From: Datisca glomerata
Lineage: Eukaryota > Streptophyta > Magnoliopsida > Cucurbitales > Datiscaceae
Assembly: GCA_003255025.1 (NCBI GenBank)
Contig: QANY01013732.1
Coordinates: 80,639 to 144,638, forward strand
Reading direction: 5' to 3'
DNA length: 64,000 bases
The position numbers and the translations under genes are program-made. The notes beneath the pieces are model-generated. The model did not search any database and was not told the origin of the DNA. It saw only the letters and a list, made by a program, of their open reading frames with translations. Shown one piece after another: positions 1-11,497 of the stretch (position 1 is the first letter of the stretch; every line of letters starts with the position of its first letter).

Positions 1-1306
1 ACGTGGTCTTATGTTGCCCGCGACCATTAGCATATCAATAGAGGCAAAGATTGTTTGACAAGTAATGCAGAATTTTTAAATAGGACAAGAATTGATTGCC
101 ACCATAGATTTTATTAGTGCTTTGTCCTTATTACAACTGACGTGCTACACATACACATAGTTAATTAGGAATAAATATAGCATATCATATGGGATTAATT
201 TTTACGTTTTTACAAATAAAATAACAATGAACTTATAAAAACTAAGCAATACATACGTGTAATGAGCGTGAAATTAAATTTTTACATTTTGTCATGAAAT
301 TAAATCTTTATATTCATAAAAGCGTTTTGTTCATGTGAATGAAAAATAAATATATTTAGCACCATACTAATTGTTTTCAATTTATGCGCGTGGAGTTAAG
401 ACAATGTTATATTATAATTATTTTTATTTACTGATATATTATTATTAAATAAATTTATATAATATCATGCGTGTTTTCAAAAAAAATAATAATTAAGAGA
501 ATATAGCATAAATATGTTACAAATATTTAAAAGAAAAGGTGACATCTCGAGAATTATGTGTTATTTCATTTTCTAATATTTGATCTTTATATAATTAAAT
601 TTTATCTGTAAACTTTGTGTGTAACTATAATTATATAACATACTAATTACACTAACATATAATATATATAGCATAACTAAGGTTTCTAAAAATATGTTAT
701 AACTGAGTTATAATTCACTTTATATTAAAATAATTTAGTAGGCAAAGCTGTAGTTTTAAATAGTTGCCAAAATACAATCACATTTATCAAATTAACATTA
801 GCTTAATTTTTTTATTAATTATTTAGTTATTTAAATTCATTAAATAGGTTAATACATTTAAAAATTAATGCCCTGTTTAATTAATTTATTATAGTGGCAA
901 AAACAATCAATTATTAAATGGCATATATAAATAGTAAGCTTATTTAAGCACGTCTCAATAATAAATGATAAAAAATGTCTAAAAAAATTTCTCGTATCCT
1001 TCACATGTTTAGTATATTATAGATTAACACATTTATTTATAATTTTAAGTTTCTAACGCATGACTATTCTTATTATATTAAAACGTACAATGAATGCTTG
1101 GGATTATTTTTCTCAAGAATTCAAGACTGAATTAATAAAAAATTGATTTTTTTAGTGGTCAAGAAATTGGGGTCATCTTAAGCGCGCCTCAATTAATCCC
1201 TCTCTGGTGATATGAAAGGGTGTAATCTCCTAAATTATTTGACCCGGACATGGTATTTGAGATGCATTAGTCAGGATACTCAAGTAATTAAAGTAAACTA
1301 TTAACT
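1..1306. other. AT-rich intergenic DNA, no gene seen
   Basis: This stretch is very AT-rich with many short A/T runs and stop codons in all frames. I see no conserved protein motif, RNA gene or clear terminal repeat. The last part, from about 1190, may already belong to the degraded Copia element that follows, but nothing diagnostic is visible. Confidence 0.6.
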
Positions 1307-1821
1307 ATGGATTACATTATACGACATATCCACCTGTATTGGAGGGATTTAGTGATGCTGACTGGATATCTAGGATTGCATTATACGATATACCCACCTG
1401 TGTTGGAGGGATTTAGTGATGCTGACTGGATATCTTACAGTCTGGAAACTAAATCCACCAGAAGATATGTTTTTATCCTAGGTGGTGGAGTTATATCTTG
1501 AAAGTCTATGAAGCACACTTGTACAGCTCATTCGAGTATATGGAATCATAATTCACAGCATTGGACAAGGTTGGTGAAGAAGTTGAATGGTTTAGAAATT
1601 TCCTGAAAAACATTCTGGTGTGGCCAAAGCCTGTGTCACCCATATGCATACATTGTGACAATATGGCTAGTACCTTTAGAGCAAATAATAATGTGTATAA
1701 TGGTAAGTCTAGACACATCAAATGTAGACATAATACCATTAAACAATTACTCTCAAATAACTTGATTTCCATTGACTTCATTAGGTCAAAGAAAAATCTG
1801 GCAAATCCTTTAACGATATGA
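1307..1821 (+). pseudogene. Copia retrotransposon RNase H fragment (frameshifted)
   Basis: This is the C-terminal RNase H part of a Ty1/Copia polyprotein. Two pieces in different frames carry it. The first (1307-1501) contains FSDADWIS, then ETKSTRRYVFILGGGVIS, the usual Copia RNase H block. The second (1561-1821) carries ICIHCDN and NGKSRHIKCRHNTIKQLL and ends in KKNLANPLT, the normal end of this domain. A stop after GGGVIS and a frame change separate them, so it cannot be functional. A 61-bp segment is duplicated at 1311-1371 and 1375-1435; the 64-bp spacing is not a multiple of three and puts the first copy out of frame. Reverse transcriptase and everything upstream are missing. The family is sure, the lineage is not. 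Confidence 0.85.
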
Positions 1822-2440
1822 TTATCAAATGAATAAGTAAACATGACATCGAGGGGAATGAGCTTAAAGCCAATTCAATGATCATTCTGGTAGTAACTTA
1901 ACCTAATTGATTGGAGATCCCAAGATATAAGTTTAATAGGCAAACTGGCAGAAATGATTTATAATAAAAAACAAATAAACTTTGTTTCTTCCCATTCTAA
2001 TGTTGCAACGAAAGTGTGTTGTCTGTCGACGTTGAGGATATACTTAGTATTTAATGACACTGATATCTTGCTTGCAAGAGGAGTATAGACAGATTACTCT
2101 TATTCATTGTCACATATATGAGAGTAGAAGTGAGATCGCTTCTGTGAGAGATTTCAAGGCTCAATCTCTCTAAATCTCTCATGGAAACAATATATGTTTA
2201 GAATCAGAACTAAAATCGCATGAACTCAAACGTATTAAGATGAGTTGTGTCTGGCATTATTGTCTTGGTTTACTTCAGAGGAAGGACAATTCAAGAATGT
2301 TATTCACTATTCTTTAGAGTAAATCTGATTAATCCTCACTAAGGTCAAGTCTAAAAAACACATGTCCTGTGCAAAACTCATATGATTCTTTTTCCCGGTG
2401 TCATTATTGTCTGAGGGTATTTTCATTCATGGGGTGATTG
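1822..2440 (+). other. Copia 3' untranslated region up to the polypurine tract
   Basis: This non-coding stretch lies between the RNase H end and a G-rich tract (ATGGGGTGAT, about 2430) that directly precedes a TGTTGGAG start typical of an LTR. The position and G-rich tract fit the 3' untranslated region and polypurine tract of the element. No other gene is seen. Confidence 0.5.
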
Positions 2441-4275
2441 TTGGAGTCTTATAAAGTAACGTTAAGTGTGTGTGTGTGTGTGTGTGAGTGAAAATAAAGA
2501 AGAATGAATGGGTAGGTAAAAAGCCAAAATCTCATATTGTTTTAGCAAGAGATAGAAGTGGGTTTATAAGTTCTTACCTTGGGCCTTGGGACAATGGTCC
2601 CAATGGGCATCACACATTTTGTTGGGGGGGGGGGGGGGGGGGNNGGGGGGGGGGGGGGGGAGTGTGAGGATATAGATGGCAACGGCCCTAAATGTGTGTG
2701 AATGAAAATAAAGATAGCTAAAAAGCCAAAATCTTACATTCCTTAGGCAAGAGAGATAAGTGTGGCTTATGAGTCCTTACGTTGGGCCTCCCCCAAAGAG
2801 CACCCCACATTTTAGTTGGGAAGTGAGGATTTATATGGCACACAAGTTTCTCACACACATGCTTGTGTGTTACCGCTGTCGGTTCGGTCTGGCCCGGATG
2901 TAACTCTAACTTTTGTCACATGTTATATCGTGTCATTACTGAGAAATTAAGAGACAAAAATTGCTGTCTCTCAACTGCTCATAAGGTGTGCATGTCATTT
3001 TTGTTGGTCGTCGCGGTGTACGTGCGACAAAAGCATGTGACGCGTGTCCATTTTAAATATTAAGCTTTTAATAAAAATTAAATATTTTAATAAAATAAAA
3101 ATTACGCAACGCCACGGTAATCAAAATAAATCTTTTTATTGAAAACTCTTTTTCAACCAATCAGGATCAATTATTTATTTATATATTAAATCTAGAACAT
3201 ACAAGGTTAGGAATCATATACCTCTTGTAGTCTAAATCAAGTGTCCTCGCAAAACTAATCGATTCTTCGTTCCCCTAAAATCGTTCCAACGATCAGTAAA
3301 CTCTGAGATCCACACCAAGATCTTCCAAATCAATTCTCAACGTACTAGGAAGTGTGTGGGCACGTAAAATGTAACGAAAACACTTTCATGTCTCTAAATG
3401 TACTCAACACATGAGATCTATAGATTTTACTGAGAATGACTTTTGTGAGACGATTCTCTAAAAAAACGTGATGATGATTCTTTTAGAGAATTTGATTAAC
3501 TCTTAATCGTCGAAAACACTTTAGTTGGGAAGAGAGATAAGTGTGGCTTATGAGTCCTTACGTTGGGCCTCCCCCAAAGGGCACCCCTGGAACACAAGTT
3601 TCTCACACACATGCTTGTGTGTTACCGCTGTCGGTTCGGTCTGGCCCGGATGTAACTCTAACTTTTGTCACATGTTATATCGTGTCATTACTGAGAAATT
3701 AAGAGACAAAAATTGCTGTCTCTCAACTGCTCATGAGGTGTGCATGTCATTTTTGTTGGTCGTCGCGGTGTACATGCGACAAAAGCATGTGACGCGTGTC
3801 CATTTTAAATATTAAGCTTTTAATAAAAATTGAATCTTTTAATAAAATAAAAATTACGCAACGCCACGATAATCAAAATAAAACTTTTTATTGAAAACTC
3901 TTTTTCAACCAATCAGGATCAATTATTTATTTATATATTAAATCTTGAACATACAAGGTTAGAAATCATATACCTCTTGTAGTCTAAATCAAGTGTCCTC
4001 GCAAAACTAATCGATTCTTCGTTCCCCTAAAATCGTTCCAACGATCAGTAAACTCTGAAATCCACACCAAGATCTTCCAAGTCAATTCTCAACGTACTAG
4101 GACGTGTGTGGGCACGTAAAATGTAACGAAAACACTTTCATGTCTCTAAATGTACTCAACACATGAGATCTAGAGATTTTACTGAGAATGACTTTTGTGA
4201 GACGATTCTCTAAAAAAATGTGATGATGATTCTTTTAGAGAATTTGATTAACTCTTAATCGTAGAAAACACTTTT
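2441..4275 (+). repeat. Putative 3' LTR of the Copia element with internal duplications
   Basis: The segment begins with TGTTGGAG after a G-rich tract. It contains a GT microsatellite (about 2468-2486), two related blocks of about 210 bp (from 2485 and from 2699) and then a large tandem duplication. The duplicated unit is about 752 bp: the sequence starting ATGCTTGTGTGTTACCGC at 2859 returns at 3611 with only scattered substitutions, and the copies run to about 3522 and 4272. Short open frames inside the copies (2863-3063 and 3525-3815) are the same frame repeated and resemble no known protein, so I do not call them genes. The outer LTR boundary is uncertain. Confidence 0.5.
2634..2660. repeat. 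Homopolymeric G run with two undetermined bases
   Basis: About 27 consecutive G residues are interrupted by NN at 2643-2644. The length of this tract is unlikely to be accurate. It lies inside the LTR-like region. Confidence 0.9.
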
Positions 4276-5813
4276 TTTCGAGAATTGTGTTCTTTTCTCA
4301 ACTCTTCATTGATTAACTGATTTTCTGATTCAAGTGATTGAACTATTGAATATCTTAGGCCATCAGAATAATATATATATATATTTTTTATAATGGCTAT
4401 AAGATATTTTGAGATAATTGAAATAATATTTAATTATAAAATTATCAATAGCAGTGGGAACCACTGCTATTGTGCACAATTGCAGTGCCACATAGCACTG
4501 CAGTGTGCCATGAGGAAGCATAGTGCCTCACGACACCACCGCAGTGCCATGTGGCACAACAGTGTTGCACACCCACTACTATAGTGTCATGTAGAATTAC
4601 AGTAATCCATGTCAATCTCTGATACTCAATCAGTGATTGATACATAATAATTATTGCGTATTAAATATTTATTTTAATCAAATTAAATATATAGATATTA
4701 GTTAATTCAACATTAACACATCTGATTATCCCTATCAACTAAATTATCTGTAATTTCATTATTAACAGATTTAGTTGGATCCAAATTAATATTTAATAAT
4801 AATTTAATTATCTAATTTCATAAATTAAATATTTTATCTCACTTATAGATAATTTAAAAAAATGATAATTATTTATATATTAATTCCGAAAATTATATTA
4901 ATATATATAAATAATTCAATTAATTAATTAATCATACATAATTATCCCATAATGATGTGTTGGCCCCAGAATAAAAATTCTTTTACATGTAAGTCTTTTT
5001 CTCATGTTCTGAAATATTTACACCCTATGATGCATAGTATAAAGGGGACTTGGGGACCATGAATCTATAATCCTAAACTCTAATAAACCAGATTATTAAT
5101 TAAACTCTTTAATTCAATAATTTTATTTATTAATTATACTATTACTCCACTATAAATATAAAATTACACTCTTAGAGATTACATATTGTATTTACAGAGT
5201 ATTCTCATGTAATCCACTGATATAATCATTTCACGTAGTTCTTAAAGATTACAGATTGTATTTTCACTATAAGAAAACTGCCTACTACGTGTCATTGAAG
5301 AAGGGGCAGTTTCTATACAGTGGAAACTGCCTACTTGCTGTCTGTTGGAGAAGGGGAAATTTTTATACAGAAAACTGTCATCCTTCTATATATAAACCAA
5401 TATAAATCATGTGAAGGAGCTAATAATTTTTACGATTTTTATAGAGAACAAAATTAATGTGTATTCTGTAAAAACATTTACCGTAGTTTTCAAGCAAACC
5501 CTGAAGAATTGAAATTCATCTGTAGGTCATTACTTTAGTAAATCTCTACCGTTCTAATTTATGTGTTGTAATTTTTCATTTTAAAATCTATAATTTCCGT
5601 GTTGAGTCTGTAATTTTTGGTTTAAAATAAATTGTTCTATTCAACTAGGATTCTAACAATGCCTTGAGCTTGACCATGGTCGAAATATATCATTGCAACT
5701 AGCAATTATTTAAAAAAAATTATTTCAGTTGGCCATATTATAATATTTCCAAATGAAAAAAAGGCCATTATAAATTATCGCTTTGAACCTTGTATCGATC
5801 ATCAAAACAAAAC
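4276..5813. other. AT-rich non-coding DNA upstream of UGT gene 1
   Basis: No gene is seen. There is a TA run near 4371-4384. At about 4448-4600 many copies of CACTGC/GCAGTG lie in both orientations, giving imperfect inverted repeats. Two imperfect tandem copies of a unit of about 48 bp sit at roughly 5273-5370, each with GAAACTGCCTAC near its start. The last 50 bases before the gene contain a TATAAAT (5769-5775), but it lies so close to the ATG that I would not call it the TATA box with confidence. Part of the region is probably the outer part of the preceding Copia LTR. Confidence 0.5.
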
Positions 5814-7271
5814 ATGGACAGTGACTCAGACAAATCTCCAACCCATGTTTTTGTTGTATGCTATCCAGCCCAAGGGCACATCAATCCCATGCTCAGACTA
5901 GCCAAACAACTAGCTACCAAGGGATTACTAGTCACTTTTTCTTCAACTCTACCTGTCGGAAATGACATGCGCAAAGCAAGCAGCATCAGCGATGAGCCCA
6001 CACCAATCGGCGATGGTTTCATCCGCTTTGAATTCTTCGACGATGGCTGTTCAGAGGCTCCCGCCAAGCGCGGAGATGTGGGCTTTTTTGTTCAACAGCT
6101 TGAGCTTTCAGGCAGTAAATATCTTCCCCAAATGATAGAACACAACGCCGAGGAAAACCGTCCTGTTTGTTGCATAATTTCGAACCCTTTTTTACCATGG
6201 GTTTGTGATGTTGCTTCTGATTTAAACATCCCTTGTGCTATTCTTTGGATTCAATCTTGTTCTGTTTTTTCAGCTTATTACTATTTTTACCATAAGTTGG
6301 TTCCCTTTCCTTCTGAAACCCAACCAGACGTTGACGTTCAATTGCCCTGTTTGCCTTTATTCAAATCCGATGAAATCCCAAGTTTTATGCATGCGAATGA
6401 CTCACTTGTGGTTATAGGGAGGGTCATTTTAGGCCAATTCAAGAACTTGTCCATTCCATTCTGCATCTTAATGGACACTTTCCAAGAGCTTGAAAATGAA
6501 GTCATTAACCACATGTCTATGCTCTGCCCAATCAGGACTATTGGCCCACTTTTCAAAAACCCAAAATCAAACAGGAGTACTAGCAGCACTGTGCGGGGCG
6601 ATTGCCTAAAAGCAGAGGATTGCATTGAGTGGTTAAACACAAAGCCAGAAGCATCTGTGGTTTACATCTCGTTTGGGAGTGTTGTCTATTTGAAACAAGA
6701 ACAAGTGGATGAAATAGCATATGGGTTGTTGAAATCTGGGGTCTTTTTCATTTGGGTGCTTAAACAGCCTCATAAAGATCTGGGATGGAAGCAGCTGGAG
6801 CTGCCAAATGGGTTCGTGGAGAAAATTGAAGGAAAAGGGAAAGTTGTGCAATGGAGCTCACAAGAGGAAGTGCTTTGTCACCCATCAGTGGCTTGTTTTT
6901 TGACACATTGTGGGTGGAATTCATCAGTGGAAGCGCTTAGTTCAGGAGTGCCGATGCTGACATTTCCACAGTGGGGAGATCAAGTGAGCAATGCGAAAGT
7001 GTTGGTGGAAGTGTATGGAGTTGGAGTTAGATTGTCTCGTGGAGCGGCGGAGAACAGATTGATTAGTAGAGATCAGGTGGAGAAGTGTTTGTTGGAAGCA
7101 ATGGTTGGGACTAAGGCTGTAGAACTGAAGCAGAATGCGTTGAAGTGGAAGAAGGCGGCGGAGGACGCGGTTGCTGAGGGTGGTTCCTCGGACATGAATT
7201 TACGAGTTTTTGTTGATGAGATTAAGAGGAGATCTGTCGGTGTTAAATTTTTGAAGTCAAACACTCCATAG
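5814..7271 (+). CDS. UDP-glycosyltransferase, UGT84-like (gene 1)
   Basis: This is a complete, intronless plant family-1 UDP-glycosyltransferase of 485 residues, a normal length. Such enzymes act in the cytosol and move glucose from UDP-glucose to small acceptors; UGT84 members typically form glucose esters with carboxylic acids such as hydroxycinnamates, gallate or auxins. The N-terminal half holds CYPAQGHINPMLRLA with catalytic-type His22, then DEPTPIGDGFIRFEFF and NPFLPWVCDVAS, features of the UGT84 group. The PSPG donor box covers residues 347-390, starts at WSSQEE, contains HCGWNS and ends PQWGDQ; the final Gln is usual for UDP-glucose users. The start is the ATG at 5814. The open frame extends 24 bases upstream only to a TTG, which plants would not normally use. 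No stop or frameshift is present, so it is probably functional. The acceptor cannot be told from sequence. Gene 2 and a pseudogene are close relatives in this window. Confidence 0.95.
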   Translation: MDSDSDKSPTHVFVVCYPAQGHINPMLRLAKQLATKGLLVTFSSTLPVGNDMRKASSISDEPTPIGDGFIRFEFFDDGCSEAPAKRGDVGFFVQQLELSGSKYLPQMIEHNAEENRPVCCIISNPFLPWVCDVASDLNIPCAILWIQSCSVFSAYYYFYHKLVPFPSETQPDVDVQLPCLPLFKSDEIPSFMHANDSLVVIGRVILGQFKNLSIPFCILMDTFQELENEVINHMSMLCPIRTIGPLFKNPKSNRSTSSTVRGDCLKAEDCIEWLNTKPEASVVYISFGSVVYLKQEQVDEIAYGLLKSGVFFIWVLKQPHKDLGWKQLELPNGFVEKIEGKGKVVQWSSQEEVLCHPSVACFLTHCGWNSSVEALSSGVPMLTFPQWGDQVSNAKVLVEVYGVGVRLSRGAAENRLISRDQVEKCLLEAMVGTKAVELKQNALKWKKAAEDAVAEGGSSDMNLRVFVDEIKRRSVGVKFLKSNTP

Positions 7272-7728
7272 TCATTTTCCAAAATAGAAGCAAAATAACT
7301 CGAAGAATAAAAATTTCTATTATTTTCAAGTACTCGTAAAGGAAATTTTACACATATTGTATTGTTCTTTTGTGTTTTGCCTATCCCTTATCAAAAGGTC
7401 ATGGCCTCAATGTATAAGGCTTGTCCCTTATTTCGCATCACACAATTGCAGAAAATTTACATTAAAGGGGCTTGATTCAAGTGCCTAAATTGCGGAATGG
7501 CTTTTATCATTTAGCGTTTCCTTGAAGGATACAGATGTAACTCGTCTGGAGATAAAGATGGGAAGCCCTCGAGATCAGATCTAGCATCTGTGAGATCATA
7601 TCTAAGGTCCACGTGGATTAATGATATGTGACACATTAGTGTCTCTGTATATGTCATTGAATCATGAATCAAGAGAAGTCAAAGTGTTCACACTAATCTC
7701 TTAACTTTCTAAGGTATCAAATTTGAGG
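7272..7728. other. UGT gene 1 3' flank, non-coding
   Basis: This follows the TAG stop of UGT gene 1 and should include its 3' untranslated region. No further gene is seen. It ends at the target-site duplication of the Copia insertion. Confidence 0.6.
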
Positions 7729-7733
7729 GTTGA

Positions 7734-8184
7734 AGTTAGCCAAAACAAGGGTGAACATAGCACACTAAAGGAGGTGATAAACTTATGTGTATTAAGTATT
7801 ATTTCACCCTTAAATTTCAGAGAGAAAGTGACTAGTTATTTAAGGTAAGAATAAAGAATCAAGATGTTGGCAAATGATTGGATGATAATATTCATCCAAT
7901 CATTTGCCAATTATGGTTACAACTACAGGATTCTCTCTCAAACCAATGAGATGCGAACAGCAGTGAAGGCAGTTGAGATATTCTTCACCAGAGTGAGCTA
8001 ATTAGAGAGACACAGATGGAAACTAAGCTGTAAATGAAACCTCAACAAAAAATCCATGCAGATTTATGTTGGAAAGTGAAGCTGCAAGTGAGAAGTTTGT
8101 ATCAGGTGAGTTGTACACGAAGCAACATTGATTTCCTTGATTCTTGAAGCTGTAGTTGTGGGGGTACCAGTATAATCTTTAACA
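7734..8184 (-). repeat. 3' LTR of the Copia element
   Basis: About 451 bp, closely matching 11051-11492. On the minus strand it begins TGTTAAAGAT just after the purine tract GAGAGGGGA and ends GGCTAACT next to the target duplication. Confidence 0.9.
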
Positions 8185-8460
8185 TCCCCTCTCAAGCGCA
8201 ATGGGGAGGAGTCCACATGAAGCTTGTTACGGAGATCACTGAACTGAGAAGGATGAAGAGCTTTGGTGAAGATATAACAAACTGAATATCCAACTTTTTG
8301 GTAAGAACCTTTTCATGAACAAAGTGAACATCAATTTTGATGAGAAAAAGAAAGGTACATGTATTGAAGGAACATGATAAGAATGTGTTAAAGTAGAAGA
8401 AAAGTTGAGAGAAGTACCTATCACAGCAACACCGAAAACATTTACTTGCTGTGGTGAGAG
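8185..8460 (-). pseudogene. Copia RNase H C-terminal remnant
   Basis: A minus-strand frame contains KIDVHFVHEKVLTKKLDIQF and, further on, SFMWTPPHCA, the usual last residues of a Copia polyprotein next to the purine tract. Sequence expected before it (reverse transcriptase with its catalytic aspartates, and the rest of RNase H) is absent. The frame enters unrelated or scrambled sequence at about 8340-8460, which marks the deletion junction. Confidence 0.75.
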
Positions 8461-8499
8461 ACAAGATGCAGAAGGAGTCTTCCTTGAAGATGGTAAAGA

Positions 8500-9390
8500 T
8501 GAGTTTATACCATGAACCAGTGAAGGAGATTAATTAAAGGTAGGGAGAAGAAGGACTGATTGAGATGAAGGACAAGATTTTGTAGGTAGGAGACTCGAAT
8601 AGGGACATTTTTTTCATTGAAGGTGTCACTTTTGCATATGTAGATCCTTCCTGTGAATGGGTTAAGACACTTATAACATTTGTGTGAGCTGCTATATCCT
8701 AGAAAAACACATTTATAGGAATGATAGTTAAACTTGTGATATGGTGTGACCTGAGAAAGGGGAAACTAGAGCAGCCAAAAACTTTAAAAAGGGAATAGTT
8801 GGGTATGGAATGAAACAAGAGTTATGAGGTGAATGATTGTGAAGAGTAGGTGTAGGAAGGAGATTAATTAAGTAAATGGTAGTGTGAAAAGCCTCCCACC
8901 AGAGAGACAAGGGAAGTTGAGCATGAGCAAGCAATGTAAGACCATTTTCTACAATGCCCCTATCTCCACTCTACCATTTTGTTGGTGAGTGTGAGGATAA
9001 AGGTCTCTAAACGCAATCCCTAATTGAGTTAGCAAAGGTAAAAATGCACGGTATTCACCTCCCCAATCAGTTTGTAAGCATTTTAGTTTATTATTAAATT
9101 GTCTTTCAATGTAGGAGAGGAAGTGGATGAAGACAATTTTGGCCTCAGATTTTAACTTGAGAGGAAATATCCAAGTGTATTGAGTATGGTCATCTACAAA
9201 GCTTATATAATAACGATATCCAAGTCTATATAAGTATGGGGAAGGTCCCTATAGATTTGAGTGAACCAAATGAAAGGGAAATTGATCATTGTTAGGGGAG
9301 GAGGGAAAGTTAGCTTGATGAGTTTTACCAAGGTAACATGAATCACAGAAGCTAATTTCATTGCTACTAAAAGGGAAAGGTACATGCTTA
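8500..9390 (-). pseudogene. Copia integrase core (broken)
   Basis: Minus-strand translations give the Copia integrase pattern: a stretch ending CLQTDWGGEY, then LFPH-like sequence with QNG, then the HAQLPLSLWWEAFHTTIYLINLLPTPTL-type block at 8728-8934, of which I cite only the order. The pieces are in different frames and contain stops. This would have been the catalytic domain that inserts the element's cDNA into the host genome. It is no longer translatable as one protein. Confidence 0.75.
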
Positions 9391-9899
9391 GATATCATTC
9401 TTAAAATAGAAGCTGAGGGATGCCCTAGTCTATAATGCCACAAATTGGCTTCATTTTGTTGAGCTAAAGTAATAAGAAAACATGAATTAGACTTAGGAAA
9501 ATTAAAACCAGGAACTGAGCTAGACTTGATTGATGGAGATGTGAGCTTCTTCACTGAAAAATGGTAAAGACCATCTTTAAGGACACCCTGTAGAAGTGTT
9601 GCCTTCGTACTCATGTCTTGCACAAAGAAATAAAATGAACCAAATGCCACAATAACAAGATTTGTGGTTGTTAGTTTGGAAACACTAAGTAAATTTTTTA
9701 TTGCAGAAGGAACACAAAGAAGCTCATCTAATGTTAAAGTGATGTAAGGGTTGTTACTTTGAATGACGATTTTACCAATATGAGAGATAGGCAACAGATC
9801 ACCATTACCTACAGCCAACTTTTGTTTACCTTTATAAGTGTCCTTGAGAGACAAATTAGAGATGTCAGGAGTAACATTGGTGTTTGCACCACTATCCAT
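9249..9899 (-). pseudogene. Copia protease and GAG-pre-integrase segment
   Basis: This 216-residue open frame starts MDSGANTNVTPD, with DSGA the active-site motif of the retroviral-type aspartic protease. It continues through LCVPSAIKNLLSVSKL, the usual Copia link, to LWHYRLGHPS and FCDSCYLGKTHQ, the His/Cys zinc-binding pre-integrase domain. It is the longest intact piece of the element. It was originally part of a single gag-pol polyprotein; the gag before it is now in another frame. Confidence 0.85.
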
Positions 9900-11007
9900 G
9901 AACTAGGAGGTGTCCTCAACTGAGCTAGGAGCTGAGAGATAAGCAGAATGAGCTTATGTAGAATTTCCAAATGAAGAATTGTTACTTGATTGAGAAATTG
10001 AAGTCTAGAATTCATGATTAAATCTGCTACGACTGGTAGAAGCATCGAGGCCAGGACATCTACAAGTTTGACACATGGGTCTAGAATTATTCCTTCCTCT
10101 ACCTTTTCCTCTACCCCTGTAATTTGGACTGTAACCCCTAGTATTAGGTGATTGTTGATGTTGAGAAGGGTGTTTATCAGTTTGTCGATTGAGATTAGCA
10201 ACATGGTAGATAAGTGCTGAATTTCCATTTGAACAGGGATATTTTGTTCCTCTAAGTGCATTTCATGGCTTTGAAGCATAAATTCTGCTTCCTGTAAGGA
10301 TACATACTCACTTCTAGATGTAAGATAAACAACAACTGCATCATATTCATTATCTAATCCTTCTAGAATATATAAAAGTAAGCCATCATCTTTAATTAGT
10401 TGACTAGTGACAGATAAACTATCAGCTATGTTCTTCATTTTTAAAATGAAGTCATTAATACGTGAGTTTCCCTTTTTAATTATTTGAAGTTGATACCTGA
10501 GCTGTAATGTTCTTGCCTTGGATTGGGATGCAAAAATTTGTTTAAGAGCTCTCCAAACTTCTTGGGAGTTTAAGCATCTGACTACATGGCCAAACATGGC
10601 CTCAATAATTGATGACATCAACCAGCTCATAAGATGCTGGTATGTAATTCTCCAGTTAACAAAGGCAGGATTGAGAATAAAAGAGCTTCACTGATACCAT
10701 TGGTTTGCTCAGGTCTGTAATTAGGATTAGGAGTAAATTCTTTTGGAGCGGGTACAAGGCCATAGAGGTACTGCTCTAGATCATACGCTCGAACAATGTA
10801 GAGTATCTGTAACTTTCAGAACACATAATTAGAGCGATCTAATCTTATTGAAATAGTTACAATGTTAGTGGGCAACATGTTGGGTAAAGAAGAAAGCTGC
10901 GTGAAGGAAAAATTTGGAGTAGTTAGAATGCTGGAAGTAGGAGTGTTTGCAGCAACGAAAGTTGTATTGGCTTAATGGTTGGCTTCATTAGAGGTTAAGT
11001 CTGCCAT
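9809..11007 (-). pseudogene. Copia gag (broken)
   Basis: The likely original start is the ATG whose complement is at 11005-11007, a short way downstream of the primer-binding site, but that frame stops after about eleven codons. The longest surviving part (9809-10630) contains AMFGHVVRCLNSQEVWRALK and LYILEGLDNEYDAVV, typical of the UBN2 gag domain of plant Copia elements. Its 3' end overlaps the protease frame in another reading frame. Gag would have formed the particle that packages the RNA. Confidence 0.85.
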
Positions 11008-11037
11008 GGGATCGAAGGAAAAAAAGCAGGCTGATAC

Positions 11038-11050
11038 GGCTCTGATACCA
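11038..11050 (-). promoter_or_regulatory. Copia primer-binding site (initiator tRNA-Met)
   Basis: On the minus strand this reads TGGTATCAGAGCC, the usual complement of the 3' end of plant initiator tRNA-Met, immediately inside the 5' LTR. Confidence 0.9.
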
Positions 11051-11492
11051 AGTTAGCCAAAACATGGGCGAACAAAGCACACTAAAAGAGGCAATAAACT
11101 TCTGTATATTAAGTATTATTTCACCCTTAAATTATAGAGAGAAAGAGACTAGCTATTTAAGGTAAGCATAAATATGTTGGAAAATGATTGGATGATAATA
11201 TTCATCCAATCATTTGGGAATTAAGGTTACAACGGCAGGATTCTCTCTCGACCAATGAGATGCGAACAACATTGAAGGTAGTTGAGATATTCTTCGCCAG
11301 AGTGACCAAATGAGAGAGACGTAGCTGGAAGCTGAGCTGTAAATGAAACGTTAGTAAAAAATCCATCCAGATCTACATAGGAAAGTGAAACTGCAAGTGA
11401 GAAGTTTGTATCGGGTGAGTTGTACATGAAGCAGTATTGATTTCCTTGATTCTTGAAGCTGTAGCTGTGGGGGTACTAGTTGATCTTTAATT
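11051..11492 (-). repeat. 5' LTR of the Copia element
   Basis: About 442 bp, near-identical in layout to 7734-8184. Its outer end reads AATTAAAG on the minus strand where the other LTR has TGTTAAAG, so the terminal TG is mutated. It is followed by the GTTGA target duplication (11493-11497). Confidence 0.9.
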
Positions 11493-11497
11493 GTTGA

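Larger units (their letters stand above)
7734..11492 (-). mobile_element. Copia LTR retrotransposon, internally deleted, with both LTRs
   Basis: This is a 3.76-kb Copia element on the minus strand with two LTRs (7734-8184 and 11051-11492), a 5-bp target-site duplication GTTGA on each side (7729-7733 and 11493-11497), a primer-binding site and a purine tract. Coding order on the minus strand is gag, protease, integrase, then only the end of RNase H. Reverse transcriptase and most of RNase H are missing, so it is non-autonomous. Several stops and frameshifts break the remaining frames. Confidence 0.9.

Noticed and set aside
2863..3815. Two similar small open frames (2863-3063 and 3525-3815)
   Set aside because: They are the same frame in two copies of the LTR duplication, with no known motif; the repeat explains the similarity.
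5790..5813. Upstream start for UGT gene 1 giving 8 more residues
   Set aside because: The codon at 5790 is TTG, not ATG; plants rarely use it, and the ATG at 5814 matches the homologous start of gene 2.
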